From: Paracoccaceae bacterium
Lineage (GTDB): Bacteria; Pseudomonadota; Alphaproteobacteria; Rhodobacterales; Rhodobacteraceae
Reading direction: 5' to 3'
Assembly (NCBI GenBank): GCA_014872875.1
Contig: WKFI01000010.1
Span: 1-64,000, forward strand
DNA: 64,000 bases
Shown here: in pieces, positions 44,793 to 53,721 of the stretch
Numbering within the stretch: position 1 is the first letter of the stretch
How the letters are laid out: each line of letters starts with the position of its first letter
Notes under the pieces: model-generated
Database searches by the model: none
Seen by the model: the letters and a program-made list of their open reading frames with translations, nothing else
Told to the model about the DNA's origin: nothing
Made by a program: the position numbers and the translations under genes

Positions 44793-47267
44793 TCAGGCGC
44801 GCATGTTGGCGCCGTTGGCGTCATAGATCGGCGCGCCCAGCACTTCTGCGTCATACATCTCGCCCAGGATTTCCACTTGCAGCGCCGTTCCAGCGTCAGC
44901 GTGTTCGGCCGAAACATAGCCCATCGCCATCGATTTACCGACATGGTGGCCATAGCCGCCTGAGCTGATATAGCCGACCGCCTCGCCATCCTTCAGGATC
45001 GCCTCATCGTTGGAGACATCAATACCGTCCACGTTGATGGTCATCGTCACCAGCTTGCGGCTTGGACCTGCCTCGCGCGCGGCCAGAGTAGCTTCCTTGC
45101 CCACAAAGTCCTTCTTCCAGTTGATGAACACATCCATCCCGCTTTCCACCGCATCGAAATCGGGACGGAAGTCGAGGGTCCAGACGCCCCAGCCCTTTTC
45201 CAGACGCATCGACATCAGCGCCCGCGCGCCATACCAGCGATAGCCCAGATCGGCCCCGGCCTCTTCGATTGTTTCGGCCAGACGCAGCAGGTATTGCGGT
45301 TTGCAGTAGATCTCATACCCTAACTCACCACTAAAGCTGATCCGGTTCAGGATCACCGGCACGCCGCCCACAAAGGTCTGTCGCAGGTCGCGGAACTTGA
45401 ACGCCTCCGCGCTCACATCTTCGCGCGTGATCCGCTCCAGCAGGGCGCGCGATTTCGGACCCGACAGGGCGATGCCGTGCCAGTCATCGCTGACATTAGC
45501 GTAAGTCACATCCTCGGGCAGATCCTTTTCGAACCAGCGGCGGTGCGCCTCCTGCATGGCGCCGGAACCGAACAGCATGAAATGCTCCTCGCCCAGGCAG
45601 GCCACGGTCAGATCCCCATAGAGCTTGCCCTTGGGCGTCAGCATCGGGGTCAGCGTCAGACGGCCCGGTTTCGGCACATAACCTGCCAGCACCCGGTCCA
45701 GATAGGCGCGTGCACCGGGGCCTTTGAATTCATGCTTGGCAAAGTTGGCGATCTCGATACCACCCACGGCCTCGCGCACCGCCTTGACCTCGCGTGCGAC
45801 GTAATCGTGGCTGCGGTTGCGCTCGAACGTCGGCTCCTCATGCGCGTCTTCGGGCCCATCCGCGAACCACAGCGCGTTTTCCAGGCCAAAACCCTGCCCC
45901 ATCAACGCGCCCTTGGCGACCAGCCGGTCATACAGAGCAGTCGTCTTCTGCATCCGCCCCTTGGGCAGCGTTTCATTGGGGAAGGTCATCACAAAGCGAC
46001 GCTCATAGTTCTCGGTCGATTTCACCGTGCCCCAATCAGGCGTGGCGAATTCGCCAAACCGCGCCACATCCATGGCCCAGACGTCGATGGACGGCTCCCC
46101 GTCGATCATCCATTCAGCCATGGTCAGACCTACGCCGCCGCCCTGACAGAAGCCCGCCATGACGCCCACGGCGCACCAATAGTTCTTCATCCCCGGCACC
46201 GGGCCGATCATCGGGTTGCCATCGGGACCGAATGTGAATGGCCCGTTGATCATGTCCTTGATCCCCGCCTCGCCAATCGCCGGGATGCGTTCGAACGACA
46301 TCTCGAGCCGGTCGGCGATCCGGTCCAGATCCGGTTGCAGCAGTTCGTGGCCAAAGTCCCAGGGCGTCCCGTCCACCTTCCACGGTGTCCCCTTGGGCTC
46401 ATAGGTGCCCAACAGCATCCCCTGACGTTCCTGGCGGAAATAGATGTTGGCCTCGTAATCAATCCCTGCGGGCAGACGCGAGCCATGGTTCACTACGGCA
46501 TCGATCTTGTCGGTGATCAGATAGTGATGCTCCATCGGCTGCACCGGCAGGTGGATGCCCGACATATGGCCAACTTCCCGCGCCCACAGGCCACCGCAGT
46601 TCACCACATGCTCGGCGTTGATCTTGCCCTTGGGCGTGGTCAGATCCCAGCTGCCATCGGGGCGCTGGCTCATCGCGGTCACGCCACAATGGGTGAAATA
46701 CTGCGCCCCATGCACCTTGGCGGATTTGGCGAAGGCATAGGTCGCGCCCGACGGGTCCAGATCTCCGTCCTGATCATCCCACAGCGCCGCGTAATAGTGT
46801 TTCGGGTCGATCAGCGGGTGCCGCTCGGCCACCTCCTGGGGGCTAATGAACTCCTGGTTCAGGCCCATGTAGCGCGCTTTCGACCGTTCGCGCTTCAGGT
46901 AATCATACCAGGTTTTGTTCGACGCCAGATAGAAGCCGCCAGTGATGTGCAGCCCAACGCTGTGGCCCGAGGTCTCCTCGATTTCCTTGTACAGATCAAT
47001 GGTATAGGATTGCAGGCGCGAGATGTTGGGGTCCGAGCTGATCGTGTGGATCTGTCCCGCTGCGTGCCAGGAGGAGCCGGAGGTCAGCTCGTCCCGCTCC
47101 AACAGCACGGCGTCCTTCCAGCCGAACTTGGCCAGGTGGAACAGGATCGAACAACCGACCACACCGCCACCGATCACCACGACCTTGGCGTGCGAGGGCA
47201 GTTTCTTGTCACCGGCCGCTTCTTCTTTGTGAATATTCAGCGTCGATTGGGCAAAAGTGTCAGACAT
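44793..47267 (-). CDS. Dimethylglycine/sarcosine dehydrogenase-like FAD and GcvT fusion
   Basis: An 824-residue two-module enzyme. The N-terminal FAD-dependent DAO domain (about 27-400) has VVIGGGVVGCSILFHLAKFG and the SGSSWHAAGQ flavinylation-region motif, where a His in this place is often covalently bound to FAD. An FAO_M linker (about 400-455) follows, then a GcvT folate-binding domain (about 460-735) and a GcvT C-terminal barrel (about 740-815). Such proteins oxidise N-methyl groups and pass the carbon to tetrahydrofolate as methylene-THF. It sits 12 bases after the enolase-family gene. The substrate may be dimethylglycine, sarcosine or another N-methyl amino acid. Confidence 0.88.
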   Translation of the reverse strand: MSDTFAQSTLNIHKEEAAGDKKLPSHAKVVVIGGGVVGCSILFHLAKFGWKDAVLLERDELTSGSSWHAAGQIHTISSDPNISRLQSYTIDLYKEIEETSGHSVGLHITGGFYLASNKTWYDYLKRERSKARYMGLNQEFISPQEVAERHPLIDPKHYYAALWDDQDGDLDPSGATYAFAKSAKVHGAQYFTHCGVTAMSQRPDGSWDLTTPKGKINAEHVVNCGGLWAREVGHMSGIHLPVQPMEHHYLITDKIDAVVNHGSRLPAGIDYEANIYFRQERQGMLLGTYEPKGTPWKVDGTPWDFGHELLQPDLDRIADRLEMSFERIPAIGEAGIKDMINGPFTFGPDGNPMIGPVPGMKNYWCAVGVMAGFCQGGGVGLTMAEWMIDGEPSIDVWAMDVARFGEFATPDWGTVKSTENYERRFVMTFPNETLPKGRMQKTTALYDRLVAKGALMGQGFGLENALWFADGPEDAHEEPTFERNRSHDYVAREVKAVREAVGGIEIANFAKHEFKGPGARAYLDRVLAGYVPKPGRLTLTPMLTPKGKLYGDLTVACLGEEHFMLFGSGAMQEAHRRWFEKDLPEDVTYANVSDDWHGIALSGPKSRALLERITREDVSAEAFKFRDLRQTFVGGVPVILNRISFSGELGYEIYCKPQYLLRLAETIEEAGADLGYRWYGARALMSMRLEKGWGVWTLDFRPDFDAVESGMDVFINWKKDFVGKEATLAAREAGPSRKLVTMTINVDGIDVSNDEAILKDGEAVGYISSGGYGHHVGKSMAMGYVSAEHADAGTALQVEILGEMYDAEVLGAPIYDANGANMRA

Positions 47268-47279
47268 GGAGTTTCGTCC

Positions 47280-48461
47280 TCAGTTCAGGGGCAACCGGCG
47301 GAAACGGCCGGGCATTGCGGGGTCATGGAAATGGTCAAGCGGTCCATGCTCGACCAGATGATTGTGCCAGTGGTTCAGGGCGTCCCGGTCCAGCCTGACG
47401 CCCAACCCCGGGCCTTCGGGCACCGGGATCACATTGTTGGTCTGGCGGAACGGGCCGCCTTCGATCACGTCACCGATCTGCCAGCGGAACAGCGACTGTG
47501 ACGGCTCGGTGATCCACGGCATCGCTGCCTTCATGTGCAGATAGCCTGCGGTCGCGATGCCCGCGTCGCCGGAATAACACCAGAACCCGACGCCCATCGC
47601 TTCGCACGCACCGATGAACCGCACGGCGCGGGAAATTCCGCCCAGTACGGCGAAGTTCGTCACGATGTAATCCGGCGCGCCCAGCGCCACGGCGCGGCGG
47701 ATATCCGGCACATGGGTAGACATGCGGATCGAGGAATGCCGGCGCAGCTCGGCCATTTCCTCAAATGTCGCAACCGGGTCTTCGTAGTTGCGAATGTCAT
47801 ATGGCTCGATCTCGCGGAACACCCGGATCGCGGTGGGCAACGACCACTGCATATTGCTGTCCAGCCGCAGCATCGCGTCGGGTCCAAGCGCTTCGCGGAT
47901 CGCCTTGACCGTATCGATCTCCAGCTTCGGATCGCCCAGGATAAGCTTGCCTTCGAACATGGTCGAACCATGTTCCTCGCACATCCGCAGGCAATAGTCC
48001 GCAACCGCCTGCGGGTCCATTTCACCACCCGCGCGGAACCCGAAATATTCGGTGAACGGGATCTCCTTGCGCACAGCGCCACCCAGCAGGCGATACAATG
48101 GCTCATTCGCCACCTTACCGCGCAGATCCCAAAGCGCGATTTCAATCGCGCCAAAGGCTTTGACGACAGAAGAGTCATCCGTGTTCTGCACGATCTGCCA
48201 CGGTGGCACGCACAGGCTTTCGCACCCTGCAATGTCCAACGCATCCGCGCCGATCAGACGTTCGCCCATCGCGCGGATGGTTTCCACCACATCGACCGAC
48301 GGCGCCTCACCCAGGCCGACAAGCCCTTGATCTGTCTCGACTTCGACGATGGTTTTCGACGTGCCCGGGTAATGCCCACCAGTCCACCACATCGGCTTTT
48401 CAAGCGGGATGTTGACCGGTGTGACGCGCAGGCCGGTGATTTTCAGAACGTTCATTTTCAT
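47280..48461 (-). CDS. Enolase-superfamily protein (mandelate racemase/glucarate dehydratase-like), atypical
   Basis: A 393-residue member of the enolase superfamily. The N-terminal capping domain is about 1-130, followed by a TIM barrel. Metal ligands D201 (LRLDSN) and E227 (NYEDP) are visible. The second-strand lysine K172 (FEGKL) lacks the partner Lys of a KxK motif. The seventh strand reads FWCYSGDAG where glucarate dehydratases have a catalytic His. RMSTHVPD (H250, D253) may supply the third ligand or base. The C-terminal GGPFRQTNNVIPVPEGPGLGV fits the family. An epimerase or dehydratase role on a betaine or sugar acid is possible but unproven. Confidence 0.78.
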   Translation of the reverse strand: MKMNVLKITGLRVTPVNIPLEKPMWWTGGHYPGTSKTIVEVETDQGLVGLGEAPSVDVVETIRAMGERLIGADALDIAGCESLCVPPWQIVQNTDDSSVVKAFGAIEIALWDLRGKVANEPLYRLLGGAVRKEIPFTEYFGFRAGGEMDPQAVADYCLRMCEEHGSTMFEGKLILGDPKLEIDTVKAIREALGPDAMLRLDSNMQWSLPTAIRVFREIEPYDIRNYEDPVATFEEMAELRRHSSIRMSTHVPDIRRAVALGAPDYIVTNFAVLGGISRAVRFIGACEAMGVGFWCYSGDAGIATAGYLHMKAAMPWITEPSQSLFRWQIGDVIEGGPFRQTNNVIPVPEGPGLGVRLDRDALNHWHNHLVEHGPLDHFHDPAMPGRFRRLPLN

Positions 48462-48566
48462 CGCCCCCGGACAACGCCAGCACAGCGCCCTCCATCAGCC
48501 CAGATAAGGCGAGCAGACAGCTTTGCCGCCGGGCATCGATCTTTGGCCAAACCGAGGCCGCCAAAG

Positions 48567-50087
48567 TTAATACCAAGCATCCGGAAGCTCCTCCTTCCGC
48601 TTGGCGACATAGGCCGCCAGCTCCTCTTCCTTGGCCGGATCGATGGGAGGTTTTTCATAATTGTCCAGCATCTGGTTCCAGCGTTCGAACGCGCGGTGGC
48701 GCATGTCCTTGGATCCGCCATCCTCCCAGCTTTCAACATTCTCGCTGTCACTCAGCGCAGGCTCATAAAACGCGGTTTGATAATTGCGCATCGTGTGCCC
48801 GGACCCCAGAAAATGCCCGCCCGGTTCCACCTCGCCATAGGCATCGCGCGCCATCCCTTCGTTGCTGACATCCAGCCCCAGGCTCAGCACCTTTTGATAA
48901 GAGCCCAGACGATCGGCATCCATGATCAACTTCTCGAACCCAGTCGCCAGACCGCCTTCCAGCCACCCGGCCGAATGCAGAACGAAATTCGCCCCTGCCA
49001 GCATGGTGGAATGCATAGAATCCGCGCTTTCATAAGCCGCCTGCGCATCCTCGATTTTCGAGGCCGTCAGTGACCCGCCACAGCGCAGGGGCAGTCCCGC
49101 ACGGCGTGCCAACTGTCCAATGGCATAATTCGATATCACCGGCTCCGGCATGCCAAAGGTCGGCGCCCCGGATTTCAGCGACATGGAACTCAGGAAATTG
49201 CCCAATACAAAAGGCGCGCCCGGTCGAACCAGTTGAGCATAGGCGCAGACCATCATCGCCTCGGCCATCGCCTGCGCGACCGAGGCCGCCGTGCTGACCG
49301 GCCCCATTGCACCGGACAAAATAAAGGGAACGACAACAATCCCTTGCCCGCGCCCGCAATAGACGCGGATGGCCTCGGTCACGACACGATCCACCAGTAG
49401 CGGTGAGTTGGTGTTGACGTTGCCCATGATCACGCAGTTCTTGTCCATGACCTCTGTGCCATGCAGAATCTCGGCCATGTCCACGCTGTCCTGCGCACGG
49501 CTCATTTCCGTGATGGCGCCCAGATGCGGCTTGTCCGAGAGGGTCATGTGGGCAAAGACCATATCCAGATGGCGCTTGCTGACCGGCACGTCGCAAGGTT
49601 CGCAGATCACCAACCCAGTGTGGTGCAGGTTCGGGTGCAGATAGGCCAGCTTCACCAGCTTTTCAAAGCTGTCCATATCGCCATAGCGGCGACCGCCTTC
49701 CAGATCCCGCACAAACGGCGCGCCATAGATCGGCGCAAAAACCTGATTATTGCCGCCGATCACCACCGACCGTTCGGGGTTGCGGGCCACCTGGGTGAAT
49801 TCGCGCGGAGCCTTGGCACACAGATCGCGGATCCACTTGGCATCGGCTCGCACGATGTCCCCCTCGATCCGGGCGCCTGCCTCCTTCCACAGGGTCAGCG
49901 CGTTCGGGTCATCGCGAAAGGCAATGCCGACGTTTTCAAAGATCCAATCGACCTGCGCCTCCAGCTTGATCAGTTGCTCTTCGTCCAGCACGTCAAAGAA
50001 CGGCAGGACACGCCGTATGTGAGGCGATGCTGGGGCGCCGGCGGGCGCAGATTGTCTGTCGCGCGAGGCGCGGGCACGTCGGGCCAT
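48567..50087 (-). CDS. MttB-family (non-pyrrolysine) trimethylamine methyltransferase homologue
   Basis: A 506-residue member of the MttB superfamily, read through without any internal TAG, so it lacks pyrrolysine. Characterised non-Pyl relatives are corrinoid-dependent methyltransferases, such as glycine betaine methyltransferase MtgB. Visible family segments are ARNPERSVVIGG, PIYGAPFVRD and ESADSMHSTMLAGANFVLHSAGWLEGG. No corrinoid protein or activation ATPase gene is in the window, so the mechanism here is open. The ATG at 50087 follows GGGAGAGAG. It is divergent from the LysR gene and 105 bases upstream of the enolase-family gene. Confidence 0.88.
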   Translation of the reverse strand: MARRARASRDRQSAPAGAPASPHIRRVLPFFDVLDEEQLIKLEAQVDWIFENVGIAFRDDPNALTLWKEAGARIEGDIVRADAKWIRDLCAKAPREFTQVARNPERSVVIGGNNQVFAPIYGAPFVRDLEGGRRYGDMDSFEKLVKLAYLHPNLHHTGLVICEPCDVPVSKRHLDMVFAHMTLSDKPHLGAITEMSRAQDSVDMAEILHGTEVMDKNCVIMGNVNTNSPLLVDRVVTEAIRVYCGRGQGIVVVPFILSGAMGPVSTAASVAQAMAEAMMVCAYAQLVRPGAPFVLGNFLSSMSLKSGAPTFGMPEPVISNYAIGQLARRAGLPLRCGGSLTASKIEDAQAAYESADSMHSTMLAGANFVLHSAGWLEGGLATGFEKLIMDADRLGSYQKVLSLGLDVSNEGMARDAYGEVEPGGHFLGSGHTMRNYQTAFYEPALSDSENVESWEDGGSKDMRHRAFERWNQMLDNYEKPPIDPAKEEELAAYVAKRKEELPDAWY

Positions 50088-50179
50088 GAAGCTCTCTCCC
50101 ATAAGTGATGCGCAACAATAGGGTGGGATGACTGCGCTGTGACGGTTGAAAAAGCTGATGGTTTGGATAAACCAGAGTT

Positions 50180-51082
50180 ATGCAAGAACTCTGGAAACTG
50201 GTCTCCTCTCCCCGCCACCTCATCGTGTTCGAGGCCGCCGCACGTCACGGGTCCTTTACGCGCGCGGCAGCAGAACTGAACGTACAACAGCCCGCAGTCA
50301 GCGCCGCGATCCGACAACTGGAAGAATCGCTGGGCGTGATCCTGTTTCACCGAAGTCATCGAAAGGTAGAGTTGACAAAAGCCGGAGAGCGATTTTATGC
50401 TGATATTTCAAGGGCATTAGAGGAGATTCTGGTTTCAGCCAGGGCCGTTTATCAACGGGGCCAGAATGACCATGTTACCCTGTCAGTCTCGACCGCCTTT
50501 GCTTATTACTGGATGGTTCCCCGGCTAGAGGGATTGCACGAAAAGCACCCCGATATCGACCTGCGCCTGCAGACCAGCGACCGCGAACCCGATATCGACG
50601 CCGAGGGCATCAGCCTTGCCATAAGGCGGGGGGATGGCAACTGGCCGGGTGTGCATGCCGTCCTGATCGCCCCCGAAGTCATCTATCCGATTGCCAGCCC
50701 GGCCGTCATGCAACACGCGAATCTCAGCTCGGTGCCCGACCTTCTTCAACAGCGGCTGATCCACCTGGAAGAACCGGTTCGCGAACGCCCCAACTGGGGC
50801 CAGTGGCTTTCGCATTTCGGTGTGCAGGACCCGCCCCCAAAGGGCGGGCTGCGCCTGAACGATTATGCTCTGGTCCTGCAGGCGGCGATGGCGGGCGAAG
50901 GCATCGCCTTTGGCTGGAAACACGTCACCCGCCACCTGATCGAAAAGGGCTTGCTGGACGCCAAGCCCGAATGGGGCTGGAAGACCGGCAAAGGGTTCTA
51001 TCTGGTCTGGTCACAAACCACCCCGCTGATCCGTCAGGCGGAACAGGTACGGGATTGGATGATCTCTCTTGCAGAACCGTAA
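50180..51082 (+). CDS. LysR-family regulator (GcvA-like)
   Basis: A 300-residue LysR regulator. The N-terminal winged helix is RHLIVFEAAARHGSFTRAAAELNVQQPAVSAAIRQLEESLG (12-52). The effector domain contains LSVSTAFAYYWMVPRL and DGNWPG, as in GcvA-type members. It is divergent from mttB with 92 bases between starts, so it most likely controls the mttB-enolase-FAD/GcvT genes. Confidence 0.9.
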   Translation: MQELWKLVSSPRHLIVFEAAARHGSFTRAAAELNVQQPAVSAAIRQLEESLGVILFHRSHRKVELTKAGERFYADISRALEEILVSARAVYQRGQNDHVTLSVSTAFAYYWMVPRLEGLHEKHPDIDLRLQTSDREPDIDAEGISLAIRRGDGNWPGVHAVLIAPEVIYPIASPAVMQHANLSSVPDLLQQRLIHLEEPVRERPNWGQWLSHFGVQDPPPKGGLRLNDYALVLQAAMAGEGIAFGWKHVTRHLIEKGLLDAKPEWGWKTGKGFYLVWSQTTPLIRQAEQVRDWMISLAEP

Positions 51083-51088
51083 AGTCGC

Positions 51089-51691
51089 TTAGGATCCACC
51101 GTCAACGGTGTCGTCATCGCCTTTGTAGAACCCGATCACGTCACCATCGGTGGTTGCCCCCAACCCATTGAGAAGACGGTTGGAATAATTGAAATAGGCG
51201 CAGACCTGGTTGACCTCCAAGATCTCCCCGTCATCACATCCGGCGATCTTCAAAGCCTCGAAATCCGACTTGATCATCTTGCCCACATCCGTGGTCAACT
51301 TGCCCGCATAGCGCAGCAAGGCCAGTTCCTTGCCTTGAAATTCGTCCTCGGGGCGATGCGCCTTCAGCGCCAGAAAGATCCGGTCGCTGCGCGGCTGATC
51401 ACGCAGAAGGTTGCGCACGTTCATGAAGTGATGCGTCAGCGAATATGTACAGTCATTCAGAATCGAGGTGTAACTGGCGATGACTTCAAGGAACCAGAAA
51501 GGCAGCTTGTTGTCCTCGGAATGCAGGACCGAGCGGTAGAGCGTCACATGTCCGTTCATGGTTTCGGGCCGCAGCGAATGCACTCGCATTACTGTGTCCA
51601 CTGTCCCATGGGGCGTGCGGGCTTTGTCCAACAGCTCTTTCAGACGACCATCGGCCGCTTCATCCGGGACCATGTGAATCCAGGCGGTCAT
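51089..51691 (-). CDS. Peroxidase-related AhpD-fold protein lacking one redox Cys
   Basis: A 200-residue protein of the uncharacterised peroxidase-related (AhpD-like) family. The active-site region reads NDCTYSLTHH: C81 is present, but the second Cys of the CxxC pair is Ser (S84), with H87/H88 following. A classical disulfide redox cycle is therefore unlikely. It overlaps the upstream carboxymuconolactone-decarboxylase-family gene by four bases and ends 6 bases from the convergent LysR gene. Confidence 0.8.
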   Translation of the reverse strand: MTAWIHMVPDEAADGRLKELLDKARTPHGTVDTVMRVHSLRPETMNGHVTLYRSVLHSEDNKLPFWFLEVIASYTSILNDCTYSLTHHFMNVRNLLRDQPRSDRIFLALKAHRPEDEFQGKELALLRYAGKLTTDVGKMIKSDFEALKIAGCDDGEILEVNQVCAYFNYSNRLLNGLGATTDGDVIGFYKGDDDTVDGGS

Positions 51692-52032
51692 TCCGCACCC
51701 TCCTTGAACGTGTCATAAGCTTTGAGCGCCTTGGCGCTGTAGGCATAAGAAGGCCCGCCACCCATATAGGTCGCCATGGCCAGCGCTTCGCACAGCTCTT
51801 CGCGCGTGGCCTGAAGCCGGATCAGAGCCCGGACATGGAACCCGATGCAGCTGTCACAGCGTGTAGCGATGGCTATACCCAGCGCCATGAACTCCTTGGT
51901 CTTCTCGCTCAGTGCGCCGTTGGTCTTGGCAGCCTTGCCCATGATCCCGAAGCCTTTGACGGTTTCAGGCACCTCTTTGGAATAGGTGGCGATATTGGCC
52001 TCGGTCTCGGCCATGAAGGATTTCCAGTCCAT
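51688..52032 (-). CDS. Carboxymuconolactone decarboxylase/AhpD-family protein
   Basis: A 114-residue AhpD-fold protein with an intact redox motif RCDSCIGFH (C59, C62, H66). Proteins of this size act as alkylhydroperoxidase-like reductases. It sits 17 bases after the ABC permease gene, so it may be cotranscribed with the transporter. It is coupled to the next gene by an ATGA overlap. Confidence 0.87.
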   Translation of the reverse strand: MDWKSFMAETEANIATYSKEVPETVKGFGIMGKAAKTNGALSEKTKEFMALGIAIATRCDSCIGFHVRALIRLQATREELCEALAMATYMGGGPSYAYSAKALKAYDTFKEGAE

Positions 52033-52049
52033 CAGTCTTCTCCGTTCAG

Positions 52050-52811
52050 TTAACTGCGCTCATCCGCCCCCATGCGCCGTTCCAGCCAGCGCACGCCAGC
52101 GCTGATGATCAGCACCAGGACCAGGTATTCAAAGATGAGCAGTGTATAGATCTCCAGTGGCCTGTATTCGGTGACCACCAGTTCATTGGCGCGGCGGGTC
52201 AGCTCCTGCATACCGATGACACTGGCAAAGGCGCTCATCTTGACGATGTAGATGAACTGGTTGGCCAGTGGTGGCAGAATGCGCCGGATCGCCTGTGGGA
52301 GGATCACGTATCGCATGGTCTGGATATAGTTGAGACCAATGGTCTGTGCGGCCTCGGTCTGACCCTTGGCAATAGACTGGATCCCCGCGCGATAGATTTC
52401 AGCCGTAAAGGCGCTGTCCGACAAGGCCAGCGTGATGATCGCCCCCCAGAACGGATCAATCGGGATGTTCAGCCCCATTTCGCGGAAGATAATCGGCAAG
52501 CCGTAAAAGACCCAGAACAGCATGGGAAGCAGAGGGATGGAGCGGATGAATTCGACATAAATCCGGTTCACCCAGCGCCAGCCGCGCTTGTTCGACAGGC
52601 CCGGCAAGGCCACGACCAACCCCAGCAGGATCGAGATCAACGCCGCGATCAGAGAGATGGCGATGGTATCGCCCATGCCAGAGATCAGAAATTTGATGTT
52701 GATCCAACCCGTGTCCGTCATCGGGTTGATGACATACCAGCCCCAGGTCGAAGAGCTGGAACAGCCAGCCAACAGAACCAGAGGCAGAGTGAGAAAAATC
52801 CACTTTTTCAT
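52050..52811 (-). CDS. Polar amino-acid-type ABC permease with N-terminal lipobox
   Basis: A 253-residue permease of the HisM/GlnP type with the EAA loop EAAQTIGLNYIQTMRYVILPQA (about 165-185). Unusually, the first helix MKKWIFLTLPLVLLAGCSSSS ends in a consensus lipobox (LAGC), as if it were a lipoprotein signal. A polar loop follows before the next membrane helix. The ATG at 52811 has GGAGG seven bases upstream. Only one permease gene is present, so the pore is probably a homodimer. Confidence 0.85.
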   Translation of the reverse strand: MKKWIFLTLPLVLLAGCSSSSTWGWYVINPMTDTGWINIKFLISGMGDTIAISLIAALISILLGLVVALPGLSNKRGWRWVNRIYVEFIRSIPLLPMLFWVFYGLPIIFREMGLNIPIDPFWGAIITLALSDSAFTAEIYRAGIQSIAKGQTEAAQTIGLNYIQTMRYVILPQAIRRILPPLANQFIYIVKMSAFASVIGMQELTRRANELVVTEYRPLEIYTLLIFEYLVLVLIISAGVRWLERRMGADERS

Positions 52812-52825
52812 GATCATACCTCCGC

Positions 52826-53566
52826 TCAGTGCTGCAGGATCTGGGACAGGAATTTCTGGCAACGCGGCGACCGGGGAGAACCGAAGAACTCCTCCGGCGG
52901 GCCCTGCTCGACGATCTCGCCGGCATCCATGAACACCATGTTGTCGGCGACCTTGCGGGCAAAGCCCATCTCATGCGTGACAACCACCATGGTCATGCCC
53001 TCATCCGCGAGCTCGACCATCACGTCGAGCACTTCGGAAATCATCTCGGGGTCCAGCGCCGAAGTCGGTTCATCAAACAGCAGAACCTTGGGCTCCATGC
53101 ATAGTGAACGAGCAATCGCCACGCGCTGTTGCTGACCACCTGACAGTTGACCGGGGCGTTTCTTGGCCTGATCGGGGATGTGCACCCGTTCCAGATAGTG
53201 CATGGCCTTCTGTTCGGCTTCGGATCGGGACAAGCCCCGTGCCTTGATCGGGCCCAGCGTCAGGTTCTCCAGCACGGACAGATGCGGGAACAGGTTAAAC
53301 TGCTGGAACACCATGCCAACTTCCGACCGGATCGTCGCCACCGATTTTGGGTCGTTGGTCAGTTCGACACCGTCCACTCGGATCGTGCCTTTCTGATGTT
53401 CCTCCAAACGGTTGATGCAACGCACCACCGTTGACTTTCCGGACCCCGACGGTCCGCAGATCACAACTTTTTCACCGGTTTGTATGGAAAGGTCGATATC
53501 CTTCAGCACATGAAATGTGCCATACCACTTGTTGACCCCAACAAGTTCAATCGCAGTTTGTGCCAT
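52826..53566 (-). CDS. Polar amino-acid-type ABC transporter ATPase
   Basis: A 246-residue GlnQ/HisP-type ATPase. Walker A is GPSGSGKST (38-46), the Q-loop FQQFNLFPH, the signature [13 protein letters not shown] and Walker [13 protein letters not shown]. It is 14 bases upstream of the permease gene and divergent from the binding-protein gene. Confidence 0.92.
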   Translation of the reverse strand: MAQTAIELVGVNKWYGTFHVLKDIDLSIQTGEKVVICGPSGSGKSTVVRCINRLEEHQKGTIRVDGVELTNDPKSVATIRSEVGMVFQQFNLFPHLSVLENLTLGPIKARGLSRSEAEQKAMHYLERVHIPDQAKKRPGQLSGGQQQRVAIARSLCMEPKVLLFDEPTSALDPEMISEVLDVMVELADEGMTMVVVTHEMGFARKVADNMVFMDAGEIVEQGPPEEFFGSPRSPRCQKFLSQILQH

Positions 53567-53585
53567 CAAGGCCCCCTGTTCGCGC

Positions 53586-53606
53586 TAGGTACCAAATAGG
53601 TGCCTA
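53586..53606. promoter_or_regulatory. Candidate operator between divergent transporter genes
   Basis: TAGGTACC-AAATA-GGTGCCTA is a near-symmetric palindrome (one mismatch per arm plus the centre) in the 155-base gap between the ATPase and binding-protein genes. An A/T palindrome AGAAAAATTTTTCT follows at 53620-53633. One regulator could control both directions. Confidence 0.45.
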
Positions 53607-53721
53607 ATTTTTCTTCACGAGAAAAATTTTTCTTGAGATTAACTACGCCTTTGCCGTTAAATCAAGAAACAATAAAACTATAATAGAAGCGAACAGACAG
53701 CTACCAACGGGAGACAATGGG

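Noticed and set aside
45477-47501. A 674-codon open frame on the plus strand
   Set aside because: Antisense to the FAD/GcvT gene, His/Arg/Gln-rich, with no domain signature.
48567-50087. Pyrrolysine-containing trimethylamine methyltransferase
   Set aside because: The frame has no internal TAG and no pyrrolysine genes are seen; it belongs to the non-pyrrolysine branch.
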